Assembly: GCA_947630135.1 (NCBI GenBank)
Contig: CANRGH010000002.1
Coordinates: 1 to 64,000, forward strand
Length of the DNA stretch: 64,000 nt
Direction: 5' to 3'
DNA from: an uncultured Monoglobus sp.
GTDB lineage: Bacteria; Bacillota; Clostridia; Monoglobales; Monoglobaceae
Positions 1-15,100 of this stretch are shown here, piece by piece. Each line of letters starts with the position of its first letter. Within the stretch, counting starts at the first letter, position 1. The position numbers were made by a program, and so were the translations under genes. The notes under the pieces were generated by a model. It did no database searches and was not told where the DNA came from. It worked only from the letters and a program-made list of their open reading frames with translations.

Positions 1-39
1 CGCGATAGCGGTGGAAGGAGTATTATTGGGCGAATATAT

Positions 40-133
40 GGTAAGTGCGCCGATCTCCCTCAGTCAGCGGACGAGCCGCTGCCAGCTCCCTCCCGGAGGG
101 AGCTGTAAAATAGCCGAATAAAAGGCACTTACC
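40..133. repeat. MITE-like palindromic element upstream of the giant gene
   Basis: The element is bounded by a perfect 9-bp terminal inverted repeat, GGTAAGTGC at 40-48 and GCACTTACC at 125-133. Inside, CTCCCTCAGTCAGCGG and GCCAGCTCCC followed by GGAGGGAGCTG form nested palindromes. The same GGGAGCTG...GACTGAGGG signature recurs at 306-350 and 39840-39886, so it belongs to a dispersed family. It carries no coding sequence. It could be a MITE or a REP/BIME-like element. I see no clear promoter for the downstream gene between it and the start at 196, only an AT-rich stretch at 150-175. Confidence 0.6.
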
Positions 134-195
134 CAATTCGTAGGGCCTCATAATATAGTATATTAATAAATCAAACATATAAGGAGAGATGACAT

Positions 196-3100
196 ATGTT
201 AAAAAAGGTTAATCGCGTATTAGCTTTAATGCTGGCTTTGATAATGGTGCTGGGCACGTTGCCGGGCATCGCGGTTTTTGCCGCCGAGCCGGACTCAAAT
301 ATTGGCGCCCCCTCGGGGGAGCTGTCCGCAGAGCGGACTGAGGGGGGACCCACCTCCGACGGACTGACGTCCGCCACCTCCTCCCGGGAGGAGGCAAATA
401 TGGGAGAACCTACCTCCGACGTCCCGCAAGAGGATGCTGATTTGCAAGGCGCGGACTCCGAAAATGAGATCATGCCTGTTGAGGCTCCGGGCGACCCCGA
501 GGCCCAAGCCGATGCCCCGACCGAGGTCAAGCTGGTCAGCAGTAACGGTAAGGCTTCAACTCGCGGCACAATTGATTACGCTCAGGACTTTGCCGCGCCG
601 TCAGTCTCAAAGGCGAGCCTTAACCCCGACGGCACTGTTACGATCGAGCGCTTCCGCTATATCGTGGGCACGTCCTCACAGAATATAAAGATCCCCTCGG
701 TTTATTATGATCAAGAAAATCAAACAGGAAATGCATATCCCGTAACCAAGATCGCGGCTGACGCTTTCGCGGGCGCCGATATACAGAGCATAAAATTTGT
801 CAGCGAAGCGGACGGAAAGGAGTGCAAAATCACCGAGATCGGCGCGGGCGCTCTGTCCTCGACCCAGATAAGCGCGATAACCATCCCCGCTTCCGTTAAG
901 GTTTTGGGCGACGGCTGTCTTAACGCGAACCCGAATCTTGAGACCGTCACATTTGAGGGCAGTTCGGATATCAAAGTGATCCCCGATAACTGCTTTAAAA
1001 ACTGCTCCGCTTTGAAAAAGGTTGAAAATCTTCCCAACATATCTTCAATAGGCGCGGGCGCTTTTGCGGGCTGCACAAGTCTCGGTTATTTCGAGGTTCC
1101 GGGCAGCGTTAATTCGATCGGCTATGACGCGTTTAATTATAACTTAGGTATAGGCACAAAACAAGCGTATATCGACCTGACCAAGCATAATCCCGGTTCG
1201 CTTTCCGGCGCGCCATGGGGCCAGACCCGTGGATTTATCGTGTGGAAAAGCGATGATAAAGCGGCTGCCTGCTATAATAATGACTCTCCTTTTATTATAG
1301 ATGAACAAGGCTATATTGTCGGCCTTAAGACAAATGTAAGTGTGGACACTAATGTAGACACCAATACTTTTGGCGGAAAAGAATCCACCGATAATGCGTC
1401 CGACAACCCAAACGATTACAGGTACTATTTGGATAATGGATCGGGCAGCTCCGGCGGCGGAGATGTTGATCTCAGTGACGCATTGGACGCAGACGTTGGG
1501 GGCGTAATTTTTGATGCTGCTAACGTTAATTCATTTGACAATAAAAGTGAACAAAATCAAAATGGGTTTAAATATCAGGGTGGTTCAGTTTCTTCGGGTG
1601 GAACCAATGGTTTTCCAAGTAGTATAACTTACAATGGTAAGAAAGCGGCCGATGTTACGAAAGGGCTAAAGCTTGATGGTGATGGATATGTTGAGTTTAA
1701 AACTCCAAAAGACGGAATTGCAACTATCTCATTTTCTTCAAGACTTAGTAATAGTTATAACAACTGTTCAGTTAAGGTTGTAGAGAATAATAGTAAAACT
1801 GTTTACAGCAGCGGTACGCTTAACCAAACAGATATGTATGTGGCTAACTTTAATATTAAATCTGGAAGCACATATAAAATAACCAGAGATGCGACAAGCA
1901 GTTCACAACCGGTTCTTTTCGCTGTCAATGTTATGTATGACATCCCGGTAGCATCGCCGTTTGAGAATTGGCGTCAGGGTCAGTCAAATTCGTATTCGTT
2001 TGACGGCACAAATAATGTTGAGGATACTTATCAAGATAAGGAAAACGTACTTCAAGTAGGCAGAAATGTTTTTGTTAATCTTGAAGATCCGGTATCGAGC
2101 GACACAGTTACATTTGAAACAGATGTGTATTTAGCAAATGGTGATCCCGGATTCAGAATATATTTTGAAAATGATAAGTCAAATATATATCAGGACGATA
2201 ATGGTGCAGGAACAATATCTCAACTTGTATACAGCGATAATTCAGGCACAGAACCTCAAAAAATTTATATTGGCGATGTCAGCAATGCATTTACTGATGG
2301 TTGGTATCATGTAAAGGCTACGGCAAACTATACAGAAGCAACTCCTAACATTAGTGTAACTGTGACACATGACGGCGGGGATGAGTTGATCTCCGGAACA
2401 GCAACACTGAAAGAAACGGCGAATAACAATAACATTTCCCGCATACGTCTCATAAGCAGAGGCAATCCCTCCAATGGCACTTACAGCTATTTCGCAAATA
2501 TGAAAGTAGACGGAGCGAGTTTTGCCGCGCCGCCGGCTACTCCCTCGCCGTCTCCCACGCCGGATCCGGATGCGGAGCCGGTGATCGATCTCGGATATAC
2601 AAGCTATAAAGATTATATTTATACCGAGGACGGAAAATACAACGGCCATGACGCAAAGGACGGCAGCAATGCGTTACTTAAACTCAAGGTACCGCGCTAT
2701 GTAAAAAGAAATGCGGATGATCCCGCGACAGAAGGCAATGTTATCACCATCAAGGGCATAAGGGACGGCGCGTTCACGGGCGGCGCGATAAGAGAAGAGC
2801 TGCTTTGGCTCGACCTTTCAGCCCTCGGCATGGAAAACGCCAAAAAGTCCGGCGCGCCTGATCCCGATAAATATTTGACGGTTATTCCCGAAAATATGTG
2901 CTCTGACGACCAGAGGGTCAAAAACGTGGTTATCCCCGAGGGCGTTGAAGTAATTGAGGACGAGGCCTTCCGCAGGTGCTATGTGCTTGAGGGAAGAGAT
3001 ATTAACAAGGAATTATATCCGGAAGATGCAATCATTAATGTAGACGGTTTGCCGGCGCAAAAAGTTTTCCATCTTCCGTCCACGCTTAAAAAAATCGGAA

Positions 3101-6100
3101 GCTATGCTTTCCGCGAGTGCAAAAACGACAGCGACCAAGGCGGATATAAAAGCGGATTGGTATGCGTGGTGTTTGACACCAAGGCCGAGGACGGAACAGA
3201 TTATTCCGATCCCGAAGCAATTGACGCGCCGATCGTAAATATCGAGACCGGCATTGATCACGCGTCATTCGCAAAAGACCTGTACCTTAAGAAAATATAT
3301 TTAAAGGGTTCGCATAAAGCTAATATCACGTCCGAAGATTCGGCGGACGCGTCATATCCCTACGGCGCGAACTTCGCGGATATATATTATAAGGATGAAA
3401 CAGAAGATATTGATGCGTATATCCAAATAGGTAAGGACGATAACAATGTTGAGTGGGAGTTTAACACAGTCACCCACGAGGTCACAAGATATAAAGGAAA
3501 AAAGCTCGGCACAAAAGGAAGCACCCAAACATTTATAGAACTTGTGATCCCGGATAGGTTATACTTGAAAACAGGCGAGGACAGTTATGATATGGATCAT
3601 CCATATAACATCACCGGAGTCGCCGAGGACGAGGGAAATATAAATCTGTTCTTTAAACTCGAAGAGTATAATAAGATCGAAAGGCTGGTCATTCCCCCGA
3701 CCATCGAGGCGATCAATGACTCCGCTTTCTTTAATATAAAGATAGATCAAATCGAGTTCGCGAGCGAAAGCAAGCACTTCCCCGAAGTCACCGAATCGCA
3801 GCTTAAATATATAAAATACCGCGCTTTCGGTATTGACAAAAGCGATTATCCGGAAGAAGACACCCGGACCATAACATCGGTTATAAATCTCCCAAGCAGT
3901 CTCAGGGAGATCGAAAACCGCGCGTTCTGGAACAGGATATTCAGCGGTGATTATCCCGAAACGAGTTTAAAAATCGGAACAGGATCCGATTTTCAAGCCA
4001 AGACATTTACTCTGCCCGGAAATCTTACTCTGGTAGACCCGAACGCTTTTGAGAACGTAGAGGGCATAGACAGAGTAATGGTGGACGAGTACCGTTACAG
4101 TGAGGGCGACGCATTCTATGACCCGGATTACAATATGTATCTCCGCTCGCAAAGCGATGTTTACGGCAGCGGAACATTCGGCTTTTTGATGGGTCAAGAT
4201 TTACAAGATGCCGGCGGAACCAACGTTCTGGTCGAGTACCGCGACGCCTCTTTCCCGCGCTATTCCGACTATATGCTCGCCGACACCGTGGAAAAAGCCA
4301 AGATCGCCGAGGATTATCAGGCAAAGGGCAAGCCGGTGACGGCCGATAAGCTCGAAAAGTTTAACGCGGCCGAGCAAGCCAAGCCCGAGCCCGAAGTCAA
4401 GGTCGATGTGACCGACAACACCGCGATGATCAACTTCCAGGCGATCATGGAGGGTGGAACAAGCAATATATACAATGTGGAGTATCAGAAGAACTTTGAA
4501 AGACCGGCCCCGACCCCCACGCCGCAGCCCACTTTTGCGCCCGAAGCCGCCAAAAACGGTACATATGACATGGCGAAGATGACAAGTGACGGCCGGCTTA
4601 ACGACAGCAATATAACCATAGTCGGTTATACGGATTTGAAAAACGATACAAGTGTAACATATAATAGCCAAAAATCCGACAAAGGCTTTGAGATCGGTTC
4701 CGATCAGCTTATCAAATTCCATGTTCCCAATGACGCGGCGATATACAACGGAACCTGCACTCTGGTGTTTGACAAGGAAAAGATTATTGCCGAAAATGGT
4801 TACGCCGTTGTAAAAGTGACGGAGTATGACAAAGATCCTTTCGACCCGGCTTCGGGAGAGGTCAATGCCACAGAGCGGAACTACTCCGCCAATACATACC
4901 TCACGAATGATGAACAAAACTCAAATTACGCCACGGTCGTGTTTGATCTCACACCCGGCTCGTATTATACCATAACGCGCGTGACCGGAAAGCTACTGCT
5001 GCATTTTATTGACATAAGCTATAACAATGTTTCGCAGCCTGAGGAGAAAACCAATAATGTCGTAGATAATACGATCAGCGGTTTTGATATAGTTGGCGCG
5101 GCATCGGGCACAGCTGAACAACAAGTTGAATATAGCGGACAAAGCTCAACAAACTATCTTACGCTCTCTTCCGATACGACGATCACCTTTACCGCCAAGG
5201 AAGACGGAAATGCGGTGTTTGTGTTTGGCGCCGATGCGGTCGGAAAAAACATAAATGTAAACGGCGAGGATCATAATATCAGCGCATACCCCGAGCCTGT
5301 TTCGGGCGCTTCGCTTCAAGGCAAAGAGGCTGTCGCCGCGGCCGAGGATCCGGATCCCACGGCCACGACCGACTCATCGACCGAACCCACTGCCACACCC
5401 GAAACATCGGCTGAACCCACGGCTGCGCCCGAACCGTCAGCCGCAACCGCGGGATTTGAGCTTAAAGCCGGCCAAAAGTATACCGTAAAGACGGGCGCCG
5501 AAACAAACAGCCTTTCGCTTTACTTCATTGATATAAAATACAATTCAGCGGCGTCGAGCATAATGACGGCCGCCGAGCTCGGCGCGTCCGCGATAGCGAA
5601 TATCGAGCCCTATTCGATACGGACCTACAGCATTAACGCAGCGGTTGCCGCCGCGGATAACCCGTATATGCTTAACAATGAGTGGTGGTCGGCGGACGCG
5701 ATACTCTCGGCCCCGCTTCAGACCCAGGTTCCGTATGATCCGGATGGAGACCTGCCGGAAGCTAAAAATACAGACCAAACCTATAAGATCGACTTATACA
5801 ATATCAAAGGCAACGGCGAATCGACCTTTACGGTGACATATCTGCCCGAGGGCCAAGGCAAGGAAAAAGCCAATGTCGCGAAGAACTACGCGGCGGTCAA
5901 TATCGACGTGTTCCACGAGGTATTTTATAACAACAGCGCGCATGTGCATACTGTTATGGGCGAGGTGCCGGCTTATACCGAAGAGCTAAAGGGCCAGCAC
6001 AACAGCCAAGGCGTCGCGGACACCTATAACTCGTTTGTCGAGGGCTATAAGGTCCCGGTCATGAGCGTAAACCCCACGGGCTTCTTTAAGCGCGACAATA

Positions 6101-9100
6101 CCGATCAGTCCAAGCTCTACGCGTTCGCGGGCTGGCTGGCTCTGCGCGGCGACAAGATCGACTCCGCAACCGGCGAGCATTCGATGCTGACTATGGCTGA
6201 TCTGTATGCTTCGCCCACTTGGGACAGCGTCGAAAAAATGCTTGACGAAGAATTGATACACAAGATCCACGGCTTTGACCCGCAGATCGAGGTCGATAAG
6301 ATCAATGAGACACTTAAGACCGAGGGCAAGGATCAGATCGAGTTTATCAGCTTTGACGAGCTGATGCACAGAGACGAGACAACCGACGTTTACACACAGA
6401 ACGATAACGACCACTTGCCCACCATCGCGATGGGCGGCGAGGATATCACCCTGTTCGCGATATGGGCCGAGGATGATGACAGAGACGGCATACCCGACTA
6501 CGAGACCACGACGCTTTATTATAACATGAACGGCGGAACGTGGCAGAGCGGCCCCGAGGCGACCTACGGTCCCAAGAACCGCGCTGACGCCATCGAGGAC
6601 AGAAACAACGCCTATCGTGAATATGTCGGCAAATATGCGGGTGAAGACTATGACCTTAACACCAATGTGCGGCCCACCCGCGAGACGGTCAAGGTCAAGG
6701 CCGACGCGGACGCGGCGGCCACAGAAGTGCCGCTGACATTTATGGGCGGCTGGAGCCGACTGCCCGGATTGCTGAGATCGGATTATGAATATCAAGTTGC
6801 ACTGGCGAAAGCAATTGCAGAAAGCAATCCTACGCCCACGCCACCGACTCCGCGCTTAGAGGCCAACGGATATGAGACCGACGGCGTGAACTATAATATA
6901 ATAAATGATAATTACCAGCTGATGTACAACGGCTATGTCAACAGCAAGGGCGATTATGTTACGCTCTCGAATGAGCCGGACGCAGAAGGCGCCTATACCG
7001 CGACCGTTTGGAATGGCGTCGATAGCGAACACCAACCGTTCTATATCCCCACAATAGGACGGGATATTAAAGATATCAAAGAAAACGAGACCTATGACGT
7101 GTTCGCGATTTACGCCGAGGACGACGACGAAAACAGCATACCCGACGCGATGGAAGTGGTCTATGACGGCAACGAGGAAAGCGTGAGCGAGACCGAAAAG
7201 AAGGCCGACCATATCCCGGTGGACACCAACGCCTACACCAGCGGCGGCATGTCACAGGACGCCGCGCCCGTGCCCGTGCTGCCCTCGGACAAAGACATGC
7301 GCCTGCCCTCTCTTGAAGGCTACACCTTCCTCGGCTGGAGCCTTGATGAGAATTTCAATAAGCATTTGGGTGATCTGGAAAAAGACGAGAACGGTTTGCA
7401 GTATTATACAGACGAGCACAGCAGCAATGTATATCTGTTCACCCCGTCTCAGGCGGTGGACGGCACATTTGCCGCCGACGGCAGTATCGACACGAAGAAA
7501 AACGAAAACCTGTCATGGTTCAGCAAACCCCCCGGCCGCACCACCCTCTATGCCGTATGGCAGAGCGATCAGTATGAGGTTCGCTATCATGCGAACGGCG
7601 GCGCGGGATCGGTTCCCGAAGACAAGACCGGCGAAAAATTCAACACATACGGCATTGGTGACGATGTAACTTTGCTGTGGCCTAAGGACGTCGGAACAGA
7701 GAATAAGCTGACGCTGACCGACGCGGTTTATTTGGGATGGACAAAGAACAAGACCCAGCCCGCGATCGACAGCCAGAAACTCTATAATGAGCTGCGCGGA
7801 ACCGACGAAAATGACAGAACGCTGTTTATCGAAAAAGCGTTTACGGTTCAAAGTGTGGAACCTGCTGAGACAGCCGACACCCAAACCAAAATGGTTCTTG
7901 ACGACAAGAGCACGGTCATGAACCTGCACGCGGCCTGGGCGGTTGACCGCTACGGCGCAACGGACAATATCACAAACAACCATAAGGGCGACGGAAAACC
8001 CGACTATTATCAGGTGATCTATGACGCAAACGCGGGCAGAGATAATCCGAGCGTCACGAATATGCCCACGCCTGATCCGACTCTTTACGCGGCGGAACAG
8101 ACCGTGGAAATCAGTGACAATGTGCCCACCAGAGAAGGCTATCAGTTCAAGGGCTGGAGCCTTAACCGCCCGGACGGAAACGGCAAAAAATCCGAAAGCG
8201 ATGACCTCTATCAGAGCACAGATACGATCGAAAAAGGCGATACCGTTGATATACTCTATGCCGTTTGGGAAGGCAATCCCACGGAATATGGTATTGTATA
8301 TAACGGCAACGGCGCCACAAGCGGCACCGAGCCGGTGGACGAAAATACATATCTGCCCAAGGCGACATTTACGCCCAAGAAGAATGATTCACCCGATACG
8401 GAAAATCCGCTCAAACGTGACGGCTACACCTTCCTCGGCTGGAGCGCGACACAAAAAGAGGCGATAACCAAGAAATCCGATATTCCCGGTGATTTGATCA
8501 CCTCGGACAAAACCGAAGCAAATATGCCCGAAAGACTCCCCAACAGCGGAGTATATATCCTCTACGCGGTATGGGCGCCCGACACCAACGGCGACGACAA
8601 GCCCGATTATGAGCAGATCATATATCTGCCCGGCATAGCCAATATTGAAAAGTTCAGCAGCGCTGACGGCGCAAAGCCGTTCCCCTATGGCGAGGATATT
8701 AAAGACAGTAATAACAAGGTCATAGACGACAAGCCCAAGTGGGACAAAGCGGAATTTACCGGCTGGTTGAGCTCCGCGGCGGTAACCGAAGGCTCGCCGA
8801 AGATTTATCAGCCCCGCGAGACGATCACCGATATACCGTCCGAGGGCCTGATACTCACGGCGCAGTGGGCAACTATCGCGTATATCGAGTATGACGCCAA
8901 CGGCGGACAGTGGGAACCCGAAACAACAACGAAGACATTTGAAAAGACGCCCGGTCAGGTCGTTGAGCTGGATGCGGATAAAACGGATGATATTGGCACT
9001 CTGCCGACCTACGAAAAGGACGGCAAGAATTATGTGCTTATCGGCTGGACCGACGATATTGCCGCCAAAGGCAAGATATACGGCACAAGCGATGTGCCTC

Positions 9101-12100
9101 TGCCCGTTGACTTGATCGACAGCTCGGTGACAGTCGGTGTGCACTCCGCAACGACCACAGTGTACGCGGTATGGGCCGTTGACGACGACAATAACAAGGA
9201 AGCCGATTTATACGACGTGCATTACGACCCGGGATATATACCCGGAACGGATACTTCGGTGAGCGAAGCTGCTAACATTCCCGACGATCAAAAGGATCAG
9301 AAAGTCGATTCGGATGTTGAGGTTCAGAATAAAGACGGTCTTGAGCCTACTTTGACGCATGATGGCAAGAAATACAACTTCTTGGGCTGGAACCTTAACA
9401 AGCCCAAGTATACTCAGGGCGACCTGCTTTACAAGTCCGGAAACACCTTCAAAAAGTCGGGCTTTAAAGACGTGCTCTACGCCGTATGGGTTGAGGACAC
9501 GACCTTGACCTTGACTTATAACGCAAACGGCGGAGAGATCAAGTCTTATGAAAGCGATAGTAAAGAAAAAGAGAGAGACGACTGGAACCCTGTCACGCGA
9601 AACGCGGGCGAAACTATCTCGCTTGAAAACAACGGCAAAAACGAGGCGGGATACTATAACGAGTTCACAGGCCCCACGACAAGCCCGGACGGAGGAAAAA
9701 CGATCTTTGTCGGCTGGACCGAGGAGACGCCCAAACCCGACGGAAAGCTTGAACCTTATTACGGCGACGGCGTTGACATGACCGGTGCGGTTTGGCCCGA
9801 TATTCTTCAGAGTGTAACTCTGATCAACAAGAATGTTGACGTCTACGCCGTATGGTCGACCGATAATTTCGGTCCGATACCCACGCCCGAGCCCGGCGGC
9901 CCGGGTGTTACGCCCGAGCCCGGTGCGACGCCGATGCCCGATAAGGTTCCGGACGTGTATCAAGTAAGATATGACGCGAACCTCGGGGGCACCGGGGACG
10001 CGAGCGTTAAGCACATACCAGAGGACACCCGGACATACGAGGTCGGACGCGAGGTGACGATCATGGGCGTTTCTGACGAAGTCCATTCCGAGCCTTGGGA
10101 GCCCACAAGAGACGGCTATGTGTTCAAGGGCTGGAGCCTGAACGATAAGAACGCAGCCGCTGATAGCGGCAACTTGCTCAGAATAGGCAGCACCTTCAAA
10201 AAGACCGCGACGCTCGACACCCTCTACGCCGTATGGGAGAATATCAACTACTATTCTCTGACTTATGAAGCGAATTATCCCGATGGGGCGAGCGGGTCAG
10301 GCACTGTTCCCGAAAATGAAAAGGATCTGCTTGACAAGCAGAGCGTGGAGCTTGACAAAGGCGCAGGAATGAAAGCGGACGGCTACACCTTTATGGGCTG
10401 GTCCACGGATTCCAGTGTGCAGCCGCTCAAGACGCACGCGGCCGAAGCGGCGGCGAAGAAGAATATAGTAACAAGTGTTACAATTAATAACAATAACGCC
10501 ACCGTTTACGCGGTATGGGCCGAGGATAGGAAAAAAGCCGCAGACGGCACGGAGACCGGCGACGGAGTGCCCGATTATAAGCAGGTATTCTATGACGCGG
10601 GCCTGGCAAAAGACAAAGAAAACTTAAAGGGCACCGTCCCGTTTGACCCCTCATCGTATGAGGACGGAGCCGAGGTAGTTGTAAAGGCTCCTGTAAAGCC
10701 TGCCGATGGTGAATTTTCGTGGACTGATGACAGCGGCGACACATACACCTTCCAAGGCTGGAGCCTCCACAAACAGACAGAAGATGAAGCGAACAGCGCA
10801 GGCGGTGTGAGCGGCGAGCATATTGTAATTCCGCCCGGCGGCAGCTTCATTATGGGCGATACGATCAGTTTTGGAGAAAGCCACAGCGAAAATAACGAAA
10901 ATGGCGTTGTTCTCTACGCCGTATGGGCGAAAAACGCGATCTATCATATTAAATATAATCTGAACGACAAGCAGGATGAAACTGATGCCCAGACTCACAC
11001 GTCCGATCCTTTGGCGGCCGGCAGGCACCGCCTTGTTTCAAAGCCGTTTGACGGTGAGTCGGAATGGAAGGAAAACGACAGAAATATCGGCGCTTTCGCG
11101 GGCTGGGTATCCGCGGACGACGCCGATGCGGTGAACATGGTGCGCAATAAAAGCGGCGCTCCTATTGTGCTCGAAAAAATTAACGCGACTCTCTTGAGCA
11201 AGATGATTGAAACCGTCAATATCACCGATAAAGACGTTGAGGTTATCGCGGTTTGGGCAAAAGATGATTACAATTATGAAAATCCCGGAGAAACCGGAGC
11301 AGACGACATTCCCGACTGCTATCAGGTTAAATATGATCCGGGCGAAGCTTCTACAAATGCTGAAAATATGCCGACTGAGGATCACAAGCACCCGGCCGGC
11401 GACACGGTCTATGTTCAAAGCGGCGAAAGTGGCAGCGATCCCACATGGGAAGATCATGTGTTCCTCGGTTGGAAGTGGGATAACAATACGGATGAATCAA
11501 CGTTGCTCCACGCCGGCGACCACTTCACCAAGAGCGAGAAGCTTGATACGCTCACCGCGCAGTGGGCTGTTGACTTGAGCCTGACATATGATTTGAATAT
11601 ACCGGATAAAGAAGGCAAAACTCAAACATTCTCGGGATACGCGGAAGGTCAGACAGTTAGATTGGTCGGCCTTGATGATTTGACCGAGATCATCGGTGAT
11701 GATAAAAAATACGAAGGCCATGCGTTTGTTGGCTGGTCGGAGAGCAAGGAGCCCGTAACGATTGAGGATATGTCCGGAGATCGTCTTAAAACCTCCGTTC
11801 AAATGGACAAATCCAAGACGGTCTACGGCGTATGGGCGAAAGATGAATTTAACGGCGGCACCGGTGGAACAGGCGAAGACGGTATAGCCGATCTGTTCCA
11901 GGTTAAGTATGAAAAAGGCGATGTTCCGGAAGGTTCGGAAATAACCGGAATGCCGCATGACGACGGAAAGTACGCTTATAATACAGACGTGACCGTCAAG
12001 CGCGAGGGCGAAAACCTTCCCGCGGGATATAACGGATACCATTTCAGTGGCTGGAAACTGAACAACGGAGATATATACTGGCCCGGTCAGAGCTTCACAA

Positions 12101-15100
12101 AGACCGGAACGCTTGACGTGCTTACGGCTCAGTGGACAAAAGACGACGCGGTATATTACGTTAAGTACGACACAAACGGCGGAGAGGGATCCGCGCCCGT
12201 TGACCAAAACGTTTACGGAGCCTCCGCACTCGGAGATAATAAGGCGGTTATTGCTGCAGGCGGCGAGGGCCTGACCAAAAACAATGCGGTATTTGTCGGC
12301 TGGTCCGTAAACACCGTGGAAAACGCAACCGTGAACAAAAAGCCCAACGGCATGATAGAGGCGGGCGGTCACACCAATTTGCAGCCGGAGCATGACACAA
12401 ACACCATGACTCTGTATGCGGTATGGGCGGCGGATACGCGAAACAATCCGGATCGCATTGCCGATTATCAGCAGATATTCTACGACCCCGGCACCGGAGC
12501 AGGGAATGTCACAAATATTCCCAAGACGCAGACTATCCTCGAGAGCGGCAACACAGTTTCATCGCTGACGCCGCAGTGGAAAAATCATAAGTTCAGCGGC
12601 TGGAAGATCTCGTCTTTGGATGATCCGAGCGTGACCGGAGAGGAGCTGCTCCAAAAGAAGGCGTCTATTGACGAGTGGATAGGAAATCATAAGGGTCAGG
12701 GCGTTGTGCTTACGGCTCAATGGGATGACGATAAGGTCACACTCACATATAACTTAAACGGCGGAAATATAAATAGTGAAACAAAAGACGTTGAAGTCAC
12801 CGTCAACAAGTCGGCGGAAGGCTTTAGCGAAGAGCATACGCTGGCGAAGGAAGGCAGTCTTGACACACTTGAAGATCTGCCCAAAATGACCGGCGCGGTA
12901 TTCGGAGGCTGGAGCCTGACCAAATACACACCCAAGTTGACATACAAGCCGACCGACATTATCAAAACCGTGAATATCGGAAGCGATAATATCACGGTCT
13001 ACGCGGTATGGCTGGCCGACGAGCAAGGCGGCAGCCCGAGTGGCGGCGACGGTATCGCCGACTGCTATCAGGTATTCTATCACGGCAATGGCAACACCGG
13101 CGGAACCGTGCCCGAGGCGAAAAATTCCAATAAGAGTGGCCAAAACGAGTTTGCCGAGGGTGACGAAGTAAAAGTTGAGGATAAGGGCAGCCTTGAAAGA
13201 ACCGGCGCGGTATTCCTCGGCTGGAGCATGGAGAACACGCATGAGGCGCTGATCACCACATCCAATGCGGCTCTCGACATCAAGTGTTATGTTCCCGGCA
13301 CAGATAATGATCACTTTACAATGCCCGCGTCCAAGGTTGACCTTTACGCGGTTTGGGCGGCCGACTCAAATAATGACGGTCATCCCGACTATAAGCAGGT
13401 TATCTACAATAACGGCGCGGCTCCCGATGATGTCGAGGTGCCGAGCGATACCGAAGTATATGAATTGGGCAGCAACGTGACAATAAGCGAGGAGGAGCCT
13501 AATTGGGCGAATCATAATTTCCTCGGTTGGAGCCTGAACGACCCGACTGCCCAAAGCAAAGTGGAAGGCGATGCATACAGCGACAGTGATCTTTATAAAC
13601 AAGGCAGAAATACGAACTTTAATATGCCCAATGAGGGCGCTGTGCTTTACGCGATATGGAGCGACGTACATGAGTTTGAGGTAAAGTACTATGAAAACGG
13701 TGCGACGAAAGGCGATGCTCCCGTTGACGAGCAAAAATACACCGTAGGTCAGACAGCGGTCGTTATGTTCGCGGACGGACTTGAAAGAACCGACGCGGTA
13801 TTCCTCGGCTGGAGCAAGAAGAATAATGCCGCAGAGCTTGTGAAAACACACGCGCAGGAAGCGGCGCTTGAACTGATACAGCCGAGCGGATCGGTTACAT
13901 TTGATAAGGAAGCCGACATCAATTTGTACGCGATCTGGGGCGCTGACAACGACGGGAACGGCAAGGCGGATTACAAGCAGATCAAGTATGATCTGAATCT
14001 TGGCTCGCTTTCCGGCGAAGGTTGGAACGAGCTTAAAGCTCCTGTGGACGATACCGCCTACAATAACGGAGATCAAGTGTCGATAATGAACGTGGTCGGA
14101 GAGATCCCTGCGGGTTATTCTCTGGCAGGCTGGAGACTCAAAGAAGGTGGCGAGCTGACCGGAGACCTTTACCTCGTTGGCACTCATGCGACAATGGACG
14201 ACACCCTCGGCGGCAAGACCTTGTACGCCGTATGGAGTACGCCTTATAAGGTTGAGTATCATTCAAACGGCGGAGGAACAGCGCCCACAGGCGGCGGCGC
14301 TTACGGCGCGAATGACAATATCATTCTCCAGAATAAGGGAACGATGACAAAAGAGAACGCGGCGTTTGTTGGCTGGACTATCAACACCAATCTTTGCGAA
14401 GATAATAGTACGCTTAACGATTTGAGCGGCAAGGGTGAAACGCAAATCTATCAGCCCGGCGCGAAAGTTCCATTTAAGGCGGATTTGTCGGGAGACGGAC
14501 ACACCATGAATGTTTACGCGGTATGGGCGACGGATACCGAGGGCGGCAGCGACGGCATTGCCGATTGTCAGCAGATAATTTATCTTCCCGGTGACGAGAA
14601 CGTGCCGGCGGAGAGCGTTTCCAACATGCCTCCCGCGCAGACGATTTTGAGAAGCGGCGAAAACAAGACCTCAAATCAGGTTCCCGTCCGCGCGAACTAC
14701 ACCTTTAACAATTGGAAGGTGAAGGACGGCGAGACGACATACGGTGCGGACGCTGATCTGAAAGGTGAGATCAAAGACGGCAAGGGTCTGGTTCTTGTGG
14801 CTCAGTGGAGCGGCGCGAAGATCAATCTGAAATATAACTTAAACGGCGGCACGGTCGGCGGAAGTGAAGCTGATATTGTTGTTGCTCTTGACAAATCAAT
14901 TGAGACAACGCATACGCTGGCGTCTGCGGCGGGCAACGAGGATAACAAGTTCAGCGCAATGCCCACAAAAGACAACGCGATTTTCGAGGGCTGGAGCATG
15001 ACGCTGTATCCCGGTTTGGTTACTGCACAGACCACCACAATAAAAGAGGTGACTGTGGGTGACAGTGACATCACAGTCTACGCGGTATGGAGCCAAGACG

